Below are positions 20,074 through 30,285 of a stretch of 64,000 nt of DNA, piece by piece. Position numbers and translations under genes: made by a program. The notes under the pieces are model-generated. The model was not told where the DNA came from and did not search any database. It was given only the letters and a program-made list of their open reading frames with translations. This DNA is from Bartonella sp. AU16XJBT (GTDB lineage: Bacteria > Pseudomonadota > Alphaproteobacteria > Rhizobiales > Rhizobiaceae). The first letter of the stretch is position 1; the number at the start of each line of letters is the position of its first letter. Location: the NCBI RefSeq assembly GCF_028618665.1, contig NZ_JAQITF010000006.1, positions 1 to 64,000 on the forward strand, written 5' to 3'.

Positions 20074-20580
20074 ATGAAAATTGCTCTTTATGCAGGTTCC
20101 TTTGATCCTCTCACAAATGGTCATCTTGATGTTTTGAAAGGGTGTTTTGTGTTAGCTGATAAAGTGGTCATCGCTATAGGTATACACGCTAATAAAAAGA
20201 CACTCTTTAGCTTTGAAGAGCGTGTTGGTTTCATTACGCAGGTAGGGAAAGACGTGCTTGGTGCAGATTTTAATCGTTTGCAGGTTCTTTCATTTAATAA
20301 CCTTCTCATTGAGAAGGCACGTGAAGTTGGTGCTTCATTTCTCATTCGTGGGTTGCGTGATGGGACTGATCTTGATTATGAAATGCAAATGGCAGGGATG
20401 AATGGCATTATGGCTCCTGAATTGCAAACTGTTTTTTTGCCAGCAAGCGTTTCTGGACGTGCGATAACGTCTACATTGGTCCGTCAAATTGCCTCTATGG
20501 GAGGGGATGTGACACCATTTGTGCCGCCCAATATTGCACAAGCTTTGCGTTTGAAATTTCAGTCTTTTAGGGAAGAATAA
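20074..20580 (+). CDS. coaD: Phosphopantetheine adenylyltransferase (CoA biosynthesis)
   Basis: 168 residues, the usual length. It transfers AMP from ATP to 4'-phosphopantetheine to give dephospho-CoA. The nucleotidyltransferase motif [10 protein letters not shown] (9-18) includes His18. [15 protein letters not shown] (about 89-103) and the TSTLVR signature near the C-terminus are also present. A GAGGG ribosome-binding site precedes the ATG. It follows gyrA by 24 bp and precedes the cyclophilin genes by two bases, so co-transcription is likely. Confidence 0.96.
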   Translation: MKIALYAGSFDPLTNGHLDVLKGCFVLADKVVIAIGIHANKKTLFSFEERVGFITQVGKDVLGADFNRLQVLSFNNLLIEKAREVGASFLIRGLRDGTDLDYEMQMAGMNGIMAPELQTVFLPASVSGRAITSTLVRQIASMGGDVTPFVPPNIAQALRLKFQSFREE

Positions 20581-20582
20581 TT

Positions 20583-21176
20583 GTGTCTCGTAGATTTTTT
20601 GCTGTTTTGATATGTGTTTTTTGCTTTTTTTCATTGTCCGCTGTTGCTGATAATTCTAACTCAGCAACTGATGCAGGCCTGCTTGTTTTATCTCTCAAAG
20701 ATGGTGATGTTATTATTCGTCTGCGTCCTGATTTAGCGCCAAAACATGTTGCGCAAATCAAAAAGCTAACAGAGGAGGGGGCTTATAATAATGTTGTGTT
20801 TCATCGCGTTATTCCTGGCTTTATGGCACAAACTGGTGATGTAAAGTTTGGAAAAAAAGGCAGTAGAGATTTTGATCTGAAAAGCGTTGGTATGGGAGGT
20901 TCAAATTATCCCAATATCCCGGCTGAGTTTTCAAAGCAGCCATTTAAACGCGGTACTGTTGGGATGGCACGTTCACAAGATCCAAATTCGGCTAATTCTC
21001 AATTCTTCATTTGTTTTGATGATGCTCCTTTTTTAAATGGTCAGTATACGGTTGTTGGAGAGGTTATAAAGGGAATGGATGTCGTTGATAAAATTAAAAA
21101 AGGCACCGCAAGTAATAATGGATCTGTAACAAATCCTGATGTCATTTATGCCGCCACTTTACAAACTGAGAGATAA
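20583..21176 (+). CDS. Exported cyclophilin-type peptidyl-prolyl isomerase
   Basis: 197 residues from a GTG two bases after coaD. A signal peptide (cleavage likely after AVA at residue 22) sends it to the periplasm, where it would assist folding around prolines. The cyclophilin fold shows VVFHRVIPGFMAQTGD, GTVGMARSQDPNSANSQFFI and the downstream NGQYTVVGEVI. It is paired with a cytoplasmic paralogue directly downstream, as in other Rhizobiales. Confidence 0.93.
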   Translation: MSRRFFAVLICVFCFFSLSAVADNSNSATDAGLLVLSLKDGDVIIRLRPDLAPKHVAQIKKLTEEGAYNNVVFHRVIPGFMAQTGDVKFGKKGSRDFDLKSVGMGGSNYPNIPAEFSKQPFKRGTVGMARSQDPNSANSQFFICFDDAPFLNGQYTVVGEVIKGMDVVDKIKKGTASNNGSVTNPDVIYAATLQTER

Positions 21177-21193
21177 ATCAAAGGAGTTTCCCT

Positions 21194-21706
21194 ATGGCTG
21201 AGAATAAAAATCTAGAGAATACTTTGATCCTTGAAACAACGAAGGGCAGAGTTGTTATTGAGCTTTTTTCTGATTTAGCGCCTTGTCATGTTGCACGTAT
21301 TAAAGAACTGGTCCGTGAAGGTGCTTATGATAATGTTATTTTCCATCGCGTTATTGATGGTTTTATGGCACAGACTGGTGATGTGCAATTTGGAAAGAAG
21401 GATGGTGAAAAATTTAATTTATCACGTGCGGGGATGGGTGGTTCAGAAAAACCAAATTTAACAGCAGAGTTTTCAAATCTTTCTCATAAGCGTGGTACGG
21501 TTTCTATGGCACGGAGTCAGAATCCAAATTCTGCTAATTCGCAGTTTTTTATTTGTTTTGCAGATGCTCCGTGGCTTGATCGTCAATATTCCATATGGGG
21601 GCAGGTTGTTGAGGGGATGGAAAATGTTGATAAAATTAAGCGCGGTGAACCTGTTATCGATCCTGATGCAATTACCAAAGCCGTTATTGCTGCGGATGCA
21701 GAATAG
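21194..21706 (+). CDS. Cytoplasmic cyclophilin-type peptidyl-prolyl isomerase
   Basis: 170 residues without a signal peptide. It shares most of its core with the upstream exported enzyme: VIFHRVIDGFMAQTGD, GTVSMARSQNPNSANSQFFI and DRQYSIWGQVV, with the catalytic Arg in FHRV. AAGGAG lies well placed before the ATG. Only 24 bp of spacer separate its stop from the integrase relic, so the expected next gene, queA, is missing as an intact ORF. Confidence 0.94.
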   Translation: MAENKNLENTLILETTKGRVVIELFSDLAPCHVARIKELVREGAYDNVIFHRVIDGFMAQTGDVQFGKKDGEKFNLSRAGMGGSEKPNLTAEFSNLSHKRGTVSMARSQNPNSANSQFFICFADAPWLDRQYSIWGQVVEGMENVDKIKRGEPVIDPDAITKAVIAADAE

Positions 21707-21729
21707 TATAAATCGTACGCGTTTCAATT

Positions 21730-22633
21730 GTAAATTGCTAAAAGGAAAACTTCTTTTCTGATCAATAAAGGCATAGGAAACTCTTTTGTAGTATCACACT
21801 TATCTGTCATATTCTCGCGCCAAGAATTCTCCATTATTCTTTTCAGTCTGATCTTCACGAATATGGTGCTAAGGATTTGTGCATACAGTTGCAGGATAAG
21901 AAAACGCAAAGCCAGTTGTGTTAGAGGGGGCGAAGTGTTTTATAAAAAAGCCGATACTTCTCTTCGATCCATTGCTGGTCTCTTAATGGTTTTTATGATG
22001 TTACTTTCCTGAAAAAAGCACGTGCCTTTGTTGCTGCTTGTATATCAACATCCAATCTTAATGCAGCAGCATGTTTGAAATACATATTGAGACAGATAAG
22101 AGCCTAGCTGCTCCAGTGTTCATATGCAAGGTGGAAGTGCGAGCGTATTGTGTATATCCTTATTGGCGTAATCTCTACAACAGGAAGACTGCATAATTTG
22201 GAAAGAGTATAAAGGTGTAAAGGTAAAAACAAAAAGTTAGTCTTGTTATTTCCTTTTTAATTCAGCTTTACTTTTTTCAAAACCATTAAAGTAATATCTT
22301 TTAAATAACAACGATTATGCATGGCTTGACGAATCTTGTTTTTCTCGTTTTTTATGGAAGAACATCCATCACGTGGAATAAAACGCCGCGAACAGAATTG
22401 CATATTTACGCGCTTATTAAGAAACATCTCTGAGTACACATCAATATTCATTTCACGATGGCATTCATGATGTGTATAATTTAAAGTCGTAAATAGTATA
22501 GATCTATTATGAAACACTATCTTTAAGCTTGTGAAGGAGCAAGGGACGCGCCATCATACAATTTGCCAGCTTCCAATATTAATAGAGCCTTTGGTATTTG
22601 AGACGCGTCATAAAAAGCATTTTTATTCCTTTT
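21730..22633 (-). pseudogene. Decayed tyrosine integrase (copy 3)
   Basis: Reading the minus strand from about 22633 gives degenerate matches to the window-start integrase. Nucleotide similarity is clear between 22530-22633 and 140-235. Pieces further along match family order: KNKIRQAMHNRCYLKDI (about 22295-22345), YFKHAAALRLDVDIQAATKA (about 22020-22085), then a proline-rich core. From 21909 an open stretch reads MRFLILQLYAQ...RENMTDKCDTTKEFPMPL, equivalent to the start of the catalytic domain. Frameshifts and stops break it. It lies between the second cyclophilin and the queA relic, which suggests a mobile element landed here. Confidence 0.78.
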
Positions 22634-22810
22634 TTAAGTGTTTTATTTACATGTTAATCTCTTTTATAATGTGCAAAAAAAATGATTTTTGTTGATTAAA
22701 CGCACACAGATTTGAAATAAGAGAATTTTACGCTATTCGGTCTCTCACTCAATATACAAAAAGTGAATTATCTTTATAAACTAATCTTTTGCCCAATAGA
22801 TAAAAAATTT
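22634..22810. repeat. Integrase upstream block, copy 3
   Basis: The leader of the decayed integrase at 21730-22633. It aligns with 236-430 over nearly its whole length, including the segment with GAGA at 22721 and TCTC at about 22743-22746, and up to TTTTGCC near 22793. The non-coding match is better than that of the coding relic, which argues for common descent of the whole module. Confidence 0.7.
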
Positions 22811-22974
22811 ATTTTTCAAAGTGGATAATATCGGAAGCGAATGTGTTCAAAATTTTCTTCTATTCGTACAAACTTATTGCTTATGAAAGTACGTAAAGAT
22901 GAGATTATTGAGATAATAATTTCACAGTTCTATTAAGGATTTGGTGCGTTAAGCATCGATATTCTAAGGTATGA

Positions 22975-23165
22975 CATTTTTGCTATTTTCTGAACTCAGA
23001 TTATTTCTTTATTGTGGTGATTTCTTAACAACAAATGTTCTTTTATCTCGTTTAATTTTTTATGCCGGTTACAATATCGAGCGAATCAACAATTAATTCA
23101 TAAAGCTTATGACAATGCGCGTAAGGGAGATCTCTTTTTTCTTTCTATAGAGATATGCATTGATG
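22975..23165 (+). pseudogene. queA: Relic of queA (S-adenosylmethionine:tRNA ribosyltransferase-isomerase), C-terminal fragments
   Basis: There is no intact ORF, but two fragments match the QueA C-terminus in order. The first (about 22980-23062) reads [14 protein letters not shown] then [13 protein letters not shown], comparable to the family's FSGETDLFIYPG and LITNFHLPRSTLF. The second (about 23099-23163, in the frame of tgt) reads [19 protein letters not shown], comparable to KQAYxHAIxxGYRFYSYGD. In Rhizobiales queA usually sits between the cyclophilins and tgt, exactly here. QueA converts preQ1-tRNA to epoxyqueuosine-tRNA. The N-terminal two thirds are gone, with the integrase relic in their place. 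The assignment is by eye and by gene order. Confidence 0.6.
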
Positions 23166-23185
23166 GAATCAAAAAGACGAAAGTG

Positions 23186-24304
23186 ATGATAAAGACATTT
23201 CATTATAGAAAAATTGCTCAAGATGGGTATGCACGTCGAGGTGAAATTATTACTGGACGGGGTTGTGTTCGTACACCTGCTTTTATGCCTGTTGGGACAG
23301 CAGGAACCGTTAAGGCTATGTATATGGACCAAATACGTGATCTTGGAGCAGATATCATTTTGGGGAATACTTATCATTTAATGTTACGTCCAGGGGCTGA
23401 ACGTGTTGCACGTTTGGGGGGATTACATGAATTTTCACGCTGGAATGGACCTATTTTAACGGATTCTGGTGGTTTTCAGGTTATGTCATTGGCAGGAATC
23501 CGAAAAATTACCGAACAAGGTGTGACTTTTCGCTCTTACATTAATGGAGCCTACTATGAAATGAGTCCAGAGCGTTCTATCGAAATTCAAGGACTTCTTG
23601 ATGCGGATATCCAGATGCAGTTGGATCAATGTATTGCATTACCGGCTACTGAAAAAGAGATGGAAGAAGCTATGGAACTTTCATTGCGGTGGGCACAACG
23701 TTGTAAAACAGCTTTTGGGGATCAGCCAGATAAAGCGTTGTTTGGGATTGTTCAAGGGGGTGATAATATGAAACTGCGTGAACGTTCTGCTCAAGCATTA
23801 AAAGAAATGGATTTAAAAGGTTATGCGATTGGAGGGCTTGCTGTTGGTGAGCCACAGAGTGTTATGACAGCAGTGTTGGATACGACTTGTCCAATCTTGC
23901 CAGAGGATAAACCGCGCTACCTTATGGGAGTGGGGACACCTGATGATATTTTACAAAGTGTTGCGCGGGGTGTTGATATGTTTGATTGTGTTATGCCGAC
24001 GCGTGCAGGGCGTCATGGCTTAGCTTTTACGCGCTTTGGTAGAATTAATTTACGTAATGCGCGTTATGCAGAAGATCCCCATCCTCTTGATCCACAGTCA
24101 CTTTGTCCGGCGGCAAATGATTATAGTTGTGCTTATTTGCATCATTTGATCAAATCTGGTGAGTCTCTGGGTGGTATGTTATTGACTTGGAATAATCTCT
24201 TTTATTACCAACAACTGATGCAGGGAATCCGTGATGCCATTGAAGAAGGCTGTTATGCTGATTTTTGCACTGAAACGCGTGCTCTATGGGCACAAGGACG
24301 CTAA
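23186..24304 (+). CDS. tgt: tRNA-guanine transglycosylase
   Basis: 372 residues from the ATG at 23186; a GTG one codon earlier is also possible. It exchanges guanine-34 in GUN tRNAs for a queuosine precursor. Catalytic elements are present: [12 protein letters not shown] (Asp near 93), QGG near 190, and [13 protein letters not shown] (nucleophile Asp near 265). The zinc site is odd. Where the family has CxCxxC then His, this protein reads [16 protein letters not shown] (about 305-321), keeping one of three Cys. Whether this is a lineage-wide trait is not known to me. With queA in ruins upstream, the enzyme may use salvaged queuine or be under relaxed selection. Confidence 0.93.
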   Translation: MIKTFHYRKIAQDGYARRGEIITGRGCVRTPAFMPVGTAGTVKAMYMDQIRDLGADIILGNTYHLMLRPGAERVARLGGLHEFSRWNGPILTDSGGFQVMSLAGIRKITEQGVTFRSYINGAYYEMSPERSIEIQGLLDADIQMQLDQCIALPATEKEMEEAMELSLRWAQRCKTAFGDQPDKALFGIVQGGDNMKLRERSAQALKEMDLKGYAIGGLAVGEPQSVMTAVLDTTCPILPEDKPRYLMGVGTPDDILQSVARGVDMFDCVMPTRAGRHGLAFTRFGRINLRNARYAEDPHPLDPQSLCPAANDYSCAYLHHLIKSGESLGGMLLTWNNLFYYQQLMQGIRDAIEEGCYADFCTETRALWAQGR

Positions 24305-25465
24305 AACATTACTCATCTAATAGTGTGCTTTATTTTTTTACTTACAAATTTTACTAAAAAAATGAAATTATAAATACTTTCCAAAAAAAATATAAAATTG
24401 CATTATCTTAAAATGTAAAGGTGCTGTTTTATGGGGCACTTGTTCTTTTCATAATGATTACACAAAACAGAAACTGTTACTCCGGTACGCGCTACCTGAT
24501 CCGGAGAAAAACAGTTTATTTCTGTTTCTGATGACTGTTTAAAGCAACAATGTTAATGAGGCGTTAGCGAACTCTTAAAGAAGTATGAAAATTGTATTTT
24601 TATGCGTTTCTTTGTGTTTTTTATCGATTAAGGTAAAAAATGTATTACATGAAGCAGAACAGATAAATTTTTATAAAATGAAAAGAAGAATGAAATTATA
24701 TACTCTTTAAAATGTATAATTTTATGTATTTATTATTTACAATAATAACTTCACTCATATAAAATATTGATTAAATTTTTTAATCAAAAAATACTTATAT
24801 TATTATTTATATAATTTAAATGAAAAAATTTAATAAATTGCGTGAATATTTCAAATTTTCAAGGAGTGCGTTAGATAAAAACTGTCTTATGCTATTTCTC
24901 TATGAGATAGAGGGGAATATCTCTAGAATAGGATTATTTAATCAATGGAGAAATTAAACATTATTATCATGAGAATTAAAAAAAACTCTGCAATAACGCA
25001 TAAAGATAAGGTACGTTTTGAAATTATCGTTTATCGACTTTGAGGGTGTGCATTAACAAAAAAACAATAAAGTGGAGAGAAGTTTTATACTTATATCAAG
25101 ATAATGATGAGATACCGTTCACCTGTTTGGAATGCATTCTTCGATAAATTTTAGAGTTGTTTATAGTGTATGGTACATCGTCTCAAATAAAGATTTTAGG
25201 GTAAAATTGAAGTTGCTGAAAAAAGGAGACAGAGTTTATTATCTGGTAGGGCTTATAAAAATAGTTGAATATTTCTATAACCGTTAGGTTTTTAACAGAT
25301 CCTCCATTCAAGAATCTTACTTAAAACTCCATAACATGCTTATATATCAAACTGTTTCTAAAACTTTATTGGGGACGATTTGGCATGCGTGTAACAATGT
25401 TTTGAATTTTTATTTTTACGTATTACAGATATTTACAGCTAAAACTCTTATCCAGAAGTAATGAT
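24305..25465. other. Gene-free AT-rich stretch
   Basis: 1.16 kb with no credible ORF on either strand. It contains the strong hairpin at 24465-24527. No tRNA or recognisable gene relic was found, although the length suggests decayed sequence. Confidence 0.5.
24465..24527. ncRNA. Long GC-capped hairpin of unknown role
   Basis: Two arms pair over about 20 bp in three helices (AAACAGAAA, CTGTT and CTCCGG), separated by small asymmetric loops, around a 15-base loop (24486-24500). The inner part is GC-rich in a very AT-rich setting. It lies 160 bp after tgt. It has no T-run close behind it. A structured RNA, a processing site or a decayed mobile-element end are all possible. Confidence 0.35.
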
Positions 25466-26666
25466 ATGAAGGATTCTCATAAACAAAACATTCTTGCAGT
25501 GGGGATTGATTCGAGAATACGGCGTTTAGCAATTTTAGCTCTTGCCGTAGGGAGTTTTGCTATTGGGACTGCAGAGTTTGTTGCAATGGGGCTCTTGCCA
25601 GAGATGGCACAAAGTTCATATGTTGATATTCCTACTGCGGGTCAATATATTTCTGCTTATGCATTAGGGGTTGTGGTTGGAGCGCCTCTTTTAGCTGTTG
25701 CGACAGCTCAGGTATCACGCAAAATTGTTTTGATAGGGTTAATGTTTTTTTATGCCTTAGCAAATATTGCGAGTGCTTTTTTTTCTGATTTTAGCATATT
25801 AGTCGCATTACGCTTTCTCAGTGGTCTTCCCCATGGAATCTATTTCGGACTTGCGGCTATGGTTGCCTCTTCAATGGTGGAAATGAAGGAACGTTCTAAA
25901 GCTGTTGGGTCTGTGATGCTTGGCTTAACCATTGCAACCGTTTTAGGAGCACCAGGAGCTACTTGGATTGGTCAACTTATTGGTTGGCAGATTGCTTTTA
26001 TCCTTGTGGGTATGATTGCTTTATTGTGTTGTTTACTTATTTGGAATTTTTTGCCTTGCGATTCAATGCCCCCAAGAACGAGCCCTTTACGCGAAATGGG
26101 GGCATTAAAGCAAAAGCAGGTATGGCTTCTTTTGGCAATGGTTTCGGTGGGAGCGTCAGGATTATTTTCTGTTTTCACGTATATTAAGTCAACATTAATG
26201 CATATTTCTGGTGTTTCGCTTGAGTGGGTGCCATTTATCATGCCCTTAGTTGGATTGGGGATGGTGGTAGGAAATCTCTTGGGGCCTAAATTGGCTGTTA
26301 AAATAGGCATTTCGCCGATGATATTTTTTTCTATGCTTTGGAGCGTATTTGTTTTTTTTTGTTTTTTTCTTTTTATCCTATGCTCCCTTAACAGCAGCAA
26401 TAGGATGCTTTTTTGTTGGGACTTCTTTTGCTGCTATGCCTTCTATACAAACAAAAATTATGGATGTTGCACTACAGGGACAGATTTTGGCAGGAGCATT
26501 AATGCAATCTGCTTTTAATATTGCCAACGCTCTTGGTGCAGAAGCTGGAGCATTGGTTTTAAAATTGGGCTATAGTTATGAATATACAGCTGTTTTAGGG
26601 AGTGTGCTAACTTTGTGTGGATTAATGATTTTTTGCGTCTCATGGTCTATGGAGAAGCATGCTTAA
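25466..26666 (+). pseudogene. MFS transporter (AraJ/DHA1-like) broken by a frameshift in a poly-T run
   Basis: The first frame (25466-26518) encodes an MFS protein beginning near LAILALAVGSFAIGTAEFVAMGLLP, with RFLSGLPHGIYFGLA in the first half. The family pattern stops at about 26350. The rest of the protein (SYAPLTAAIGCFFVGTSFAAM to the end, SMEKHA) continues in the next frame to 26666. The break lies in GTTTTTTTTTGTTTTTTTC (26351-26369), a T9 then a T7 run. One extra T explains it. If restored, the protein would be about 400 residues with 12 membrane segments, a likely sugar/drug proton antiporter. It could be a true pseudogene, a phase-variable gene or a sequencing error. Confidence 0.8.
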
Positions 26667-26709
26667 TATTTTTCTTTTTTGAGTGAAGAAGGAATTTTTA
26701 TATTTATTT

Positions 26710-28137
26710 TTAGTTATTGGAATGTCCTGTTGGATTTTTTAATATGCAGTAAGAAATGCGCAGCGCTAATGGAATAGCAAGACAAAATAAAAGCCCCATG
26801 AGCACTATAAGAAGAGTTTTTGCTGCTAAGATCATTCCTATTGTTCCTCCAGGATTAAAGAGGCCAGCAAGATTGGTGATGACTCCCGCTAGAGTTGCAC
26901 TTAATGCTGCTGAAAATAGTTGTACAGAAGTAAGGGATTCACTGGCGCGGAGAGCATCTTCATCATTTGCACATTGTAAGATCCTTGTGAGCAAATGTGG
27001 CCACGCTATGCCCGCACTGATCCCAATAGAAAATAGTGCTAAGCAAATAATAAAAATATATTCAAGTGTGGAAACTTCTGTTGGAATAAACCATAAAAGA
27101 ATAGTGATGCCTAACAGTTTTAATAAGGGGGAGTATACAATGAGGTTGCGAATTTTTTTTGCGGAGACACCAGCACTTGTGAGGGCTCCACATGTCCACC
27201 CTAGGCTCATAAGTGCTGCTATATAACCAGCAATAAGTGGAGCTTGCCCATGAAGCTCTTGAAGAAAAAGTGGAAAATAAAGTTCTATACTGTATACGAC
27301 TGTTGTCATAACGAAGATCAATGCGTAAACAGGAAAAATTTCAGAAGAAAAAGAAAAGGATTTGCGCGGTAACATAGGATGAAGGGACGATGATTCGATT
27401 TTTGCTAGAATAAAGAGAAGACTAAGTCCAATAATTAATCCCCACACTTTTGCCATTGTTGACTCCATAGCCCCTCCAACAGAAATGATAAAAATTAATA
27501 AGATCAGTGTGAGAAGCTGGAGAAAAGGAAGAGGGGATGTTGGAACATCGTTTTCATTCTTTTTGGGTAAAAATTTAAAGGCGATAAGTGAGAAGAATAT
27601 AGCTAATACACCAATGGTCCAAAAGGATGCTCGCCATAGTCCATAATATACAGAAAGCCCCCCGATCGCTGGTCCTAACAAGGTTGATATTCCCCACATT
27701 CCAGAAATAATACTTAATGCGTGTGACCATAAAGATGGGCTGAAAACAATACGCACCATGGAATAAGATAGGGATAACAAAGAGCCACTTCCAAATCCTT
27801 GAATAAAGCGTCCTATTAAAAATAATGGCATAGATGAAGAAATGCTGCATAGGAAAGCCCCTAGGGTAAAGATAAGTCCAGAGATAACATAAGTGTTGCG
27901 AGGACCTAATTTCCCTAATATTTTTGTTGCAAGCGAAGTCCCCACGAGTGAAGCTGTAATGAAGACAGTCGCCACCCAAGAATAATATATTTCACTGCCA
28001 ATATGATTCATAAGAGAGGGTAAAATAGTAACAACAATATAAACGTTGGTGGCATGCAACACAACCCCACCTGTCAACGTTAAAAAGCAAAGACCATTTT
28101 TACCCAATAAAAGCGTAGACCAGCTTTGTTTTTTCAC
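26710..28137 (-). CDS. MFS drug-efflux-type transporter
   Basis: 475 residues from a GTG start, mostly hydrophobic, with about 12-14 membrane segments. The first half shows the MFS antiporter patterns VTILPSLMNHIG, YYSWVATVFITASLVG, LGKLGPRNTYVI and GRFIQGFGSGSLLSLSYSMV, followed by GPAIGGLSVYYGLWRASFW (motif C-like). These fit multidrug proton antiporters (DHA2-like). The substrate is unknown. It converges with the broken MFS gene; 43 bp separate their stops. The icd terminator upstream isolates it from icd. Confidence 0.85.
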   Translation of the reverse strand: MKKQSWSTLLLGKNGLCFLTLTGGVVLHATNVYIVVTILPSLMNHIGSEIYYSWVATVFITASLVGTSLATKILGKLGPRNTYVISGLIFTLGAFLCSISSSMPLFLIGRFIQGFGSGSLLSLSYSMVRIVFSPSLWSHALSIISGMWGISTLLGPAIGGLSVYYGLWRASFWTIGVLAIFFSLIAFKFLPKKNENDVPTSPLPFLQLLTLILLIFIISVGGAMESTMAKVWGLIIGLSLLFILAKIESSSLHPMLPRKSFSFSSEIFPVYALIFVMTTVVYSIELYFPLFLQELHGQAPLIAGYIAALMSLGWTCGALTSAGVSAKKIRNLIVYSPLLKLLGITILLWFIPTEVSTLEYIFIICLALFSIGISAGIAWPHLLTRILQCANDEDALRASESLTSVQLFSAALSATLAGVITNLAGLFNPGGTIGMILAAKTLLIVLMGLLFCLAIPLALRISYCILKNPTGHSNN

Positions 28138-28205
28138 TGTTTTTGCTATTTAATAAAAATTTACTCTCTTTTTACTTATAAGGTAGTTCTTTAAATTTTC
28201 CAAGA

Positions 28206-28239
28206 AAAATTCAAAGCTCTAAATAGAGCTTTGAATTTT
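28206..28239 (-). terminator. Terminator after icd, perfect 16 bp stem
   Basis: 28206-28221 pairs perfectly with 28224-28239 around a two-base turn, and the stem contains CAAAGCTC. On the minus strand T residues follow. It lies 14 bp past the icd stop and may act in both directions. Confidence 0.85.
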
Positions 28240-28253
28240 AATTAAATTATTTC

Positions 28254-29468
28254 TTAATTACCCATTGTTTTTTTGAGATTTTCATCAATTTTATCGAGGA
28301 AACCTGTTGTAGAGAGCCATTTTTGTTTAGGTCCGATTAAAAGTGCAAGGTCTTTGGTCATAAAACCTTCTTCGACAGTTTTAATACATACTTCTTCCAA
28401 TGTTGAGGCAAAGTTTTTTAATTTCTCATTGTTATCTAGTTTGGCACGGTGCGCTAGTCCACGTGTCCATGCAAAAATAGAGGCAATAGAATTTGTTGAA
28501 GTTTCTTCACCTTTTTGATGCTGACGGTAATGGCGTGTTACTGTACCGTGGGCTGCTTCTGCTTCAACAATTTTACCGTCAGGTGTCATGAGAACGGAAG
28601 TCATAAGACCAAGAGAACCAAAGCCTTGAGCAACAATATCAGATTGGACATCACCATCATAGTTTTTACATGCCCATACGTATCCACCGGACCACTTTAA
28701 TGCAGAAGCAACCATATCATCAATGAGACGGTGTTCGTAAGATAATTGACGGTTTTCAAATTCATCTTTAAATTCTGTATCGAATATTTCTTGAAAGATA
28801 TCTTTAAAACGACCATCGTAAGTTTTTAGAATGGTATTTTTTGTTGAAAGATAAACCGGAACATTTCGCTGTAGTCCATAATTAAAAGATGCGCGGGCAA
28901 AATCACGAATTGACTCATCAAGATTATACATTGCCATGGCAACCCCTGCGCTTGGAGCATCAAAAATATCATGCTCAATAACTTGATTATCATCACCGAC
29001 AAATTTAATAGTTAATTTCCCTTTGCTTGGAAATTTAAAATCTGTTGCCTTATACTGATCACCAAAAGCGTGACGTCCGATAATAATTGGCTTTGTCCAG
29101 TTAGGAACAAGGCGGGGGACATTTTTACAGATAATGGGTTCGCGAAAAATGACTCCACCTAAAATATTGCGGATAGTACCATTGGGTGATTTCCACATTT
29201 TTTTTAGGTTAAATTCTTTAACGCGTGCTTCATCAGGTGTGATGGTGGCACATTTTATACCAACCCCATATTTTTTGATAGCATTGGCAGAATCGATCGT
29301 TACCTGATCATTGGTTGCATCACGATTTTCGACGGAAAGATCATAATATTTAAGATCAATGTCGAGATAGGGATGGATTAGTTTATCTTTGATATATTTC
29401 CAGATGATACGGGTCATTTCATCCCCATCGAGTTCAACAACGGGGTTTTCTACTTTGATCTTTGCCAT
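28254..29468 (-). CDS. icd: Isocitrate dehydrogenase (NADP), homodimeric type
   Basis: 404 residues. It oxidises isocitrate to 2-oxoglutarate in the TCA cycle. The sequence belongs to the eukaryote-like homodimeric subfamily: [20 protein letters not shown] at the start, [35 protein letters not shown] (substrate-binding Ser/Asn/Arg), and [20 protein letters not shown] with metal-binding Asp. [18 protein letters not shown] binds NADP. The length is as expected, and the ATG follows AAGGAC. 2-oxoglutarate links it to GlnB sensing, although the loci are apart. Confidence 0.97.
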   Translation of the reverse strand: MAKIKVENPVVELDGDEMTRIIWKYIKDKLIHPYLDIDLKYYDLSVENRDATNDQVTIDSANAIKKYGVGIKCATITPDEARVKEFNLKKMWKSPNGTIRNILGGVIFREPIICKNVPRLVPNWTKPIIIGRHAFGDQYKATDFKFPSKGKLTIKFVGDDNQVIEHDIFDAPSAGVAMAMYNLDESIRDFARASFNYGLQRNVPVYLSTKNTILKTYDGRFKDIFQEIFDTEFKDEFENRQLSYEHRLIDDMVASALKWSGGYVWACKNYDGDVQSDIVAQGFGSLGLMTSVLMTPDGKIVEAEAAHGTVTRHYRQHQKGEETSTNSIASIFAWTRGLAHRAKLDNNEKLKNFASTLEEVCIKTVEEGFMTKDLALLIGPKQKWLSTTGFLDKIDENLKKTMGN

Positions 29469-30210
29469 TAGAAGTCCTTTTTCTTTTAAGTGATATTACT
29501 TTATAGCACTTTCAGGTTTATAATGAAAAGTAAAAACAAGGGAAAAAGGGCGAGTAAATATGGGTGTTAGAATATATGATCAATAGAGCATAAAGTTTTA
29601 TTGAAGAGTTTAATTTTTGAAAGAAGTGATGTGTTTGCAAACCTATAATCATTGTATAACTGATAGAAAATCTGTTTAATCGATAAAGTAAGTAGCTCAC
29701 TAGGGAACAGAGGGGCGTTTTTATTATCAAAGTTTCCATTTAACTCTTTGATAATTTGATTATATTCTAAATTATGGTTTCTTGAGTTATTTTCTTGCGT
29801 GAGGAAGCATCTGTTTTTCTATCGCCATTTGTTTCTAAAATTACGGCCTTGTTTGTTTATAGAGAAATTTAATATGATACAAAGGCTCTGCAATGAGGAA
29901 TAATTCATCTAAAATGCCGTTTTTAGGGCCAATTTCAGTTTTGAAGGTTGAAAAAGGTGGATAAAGATATAGCTTATGAATTCACTTTATAGAAAGCTAG
30001 AGCTTTCTAATTTATTTTATTGTTATTAATTGTACACAGTAAAAAAAACTATCCTTGAAATAGAACAAATAAATTAATCACAAGATGATTCTTGCACCCT
30101 TTTTACGAAGAGGTTCCTTTAAAATTCTATTCTCTCACTTTTATTTAGGAGTCGCTTAATTTTTAAAAATATGAATAAAATGAATATATTATATAGAAGA
30201 AAAAGAAGGA
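29469..30210. other. Gene-free stretch upstream of icd, with a short palindrome
   Basis: 742 bp without a credible gene. AGAAAGCTAGAGCTTTCT at 29991-30008 is a perfect eight-base inverted repeat with a two-base turn. No clear terminator T-run follows. The icd promoter should lie near 29470-29600. Confidence 0.45.
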
Positions 30211-30285
30211 TGGTACGCCCAAGGGGAATCGAACCCCTGTTTCCGCCGTGAAAGGGCGATGTCCTAACCGCTAGACGATGGGCGC
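30211..30285 (-). tRNA. tRNA-Glu (anticodon TTC)
   Basis: The minus strand folds as a complete cloverleaf. The acceptor GCGCCCA pairs with TGGGCGT (first pair G-T), and the D arm contains TCTAGCGGTTAGGA. The anticodon loop CTTTCAC gives anticodon TTC (reads GAA/GAG), and the T arm is CAGGGGTTCGATTCCCCTT. The CCA end is encoded (30211-30213). There is no integrase beside it, so it is not evidently an attachment site. Confidence 0.96.

Noticed and set aside
24465-24527. Terminal inverted repeats of an insertion sequence
   Set aside because: The arms are only 15 bp apart, and no transposase remnant was recognised nearby.
30211-30285. tRNA-Glu as attachment site for the integrases
   Set aside because: No integrase or 3'-tRNA duplicate was seen beside it; the integrase copies are 8 kb or more away at sites without tRNAs.
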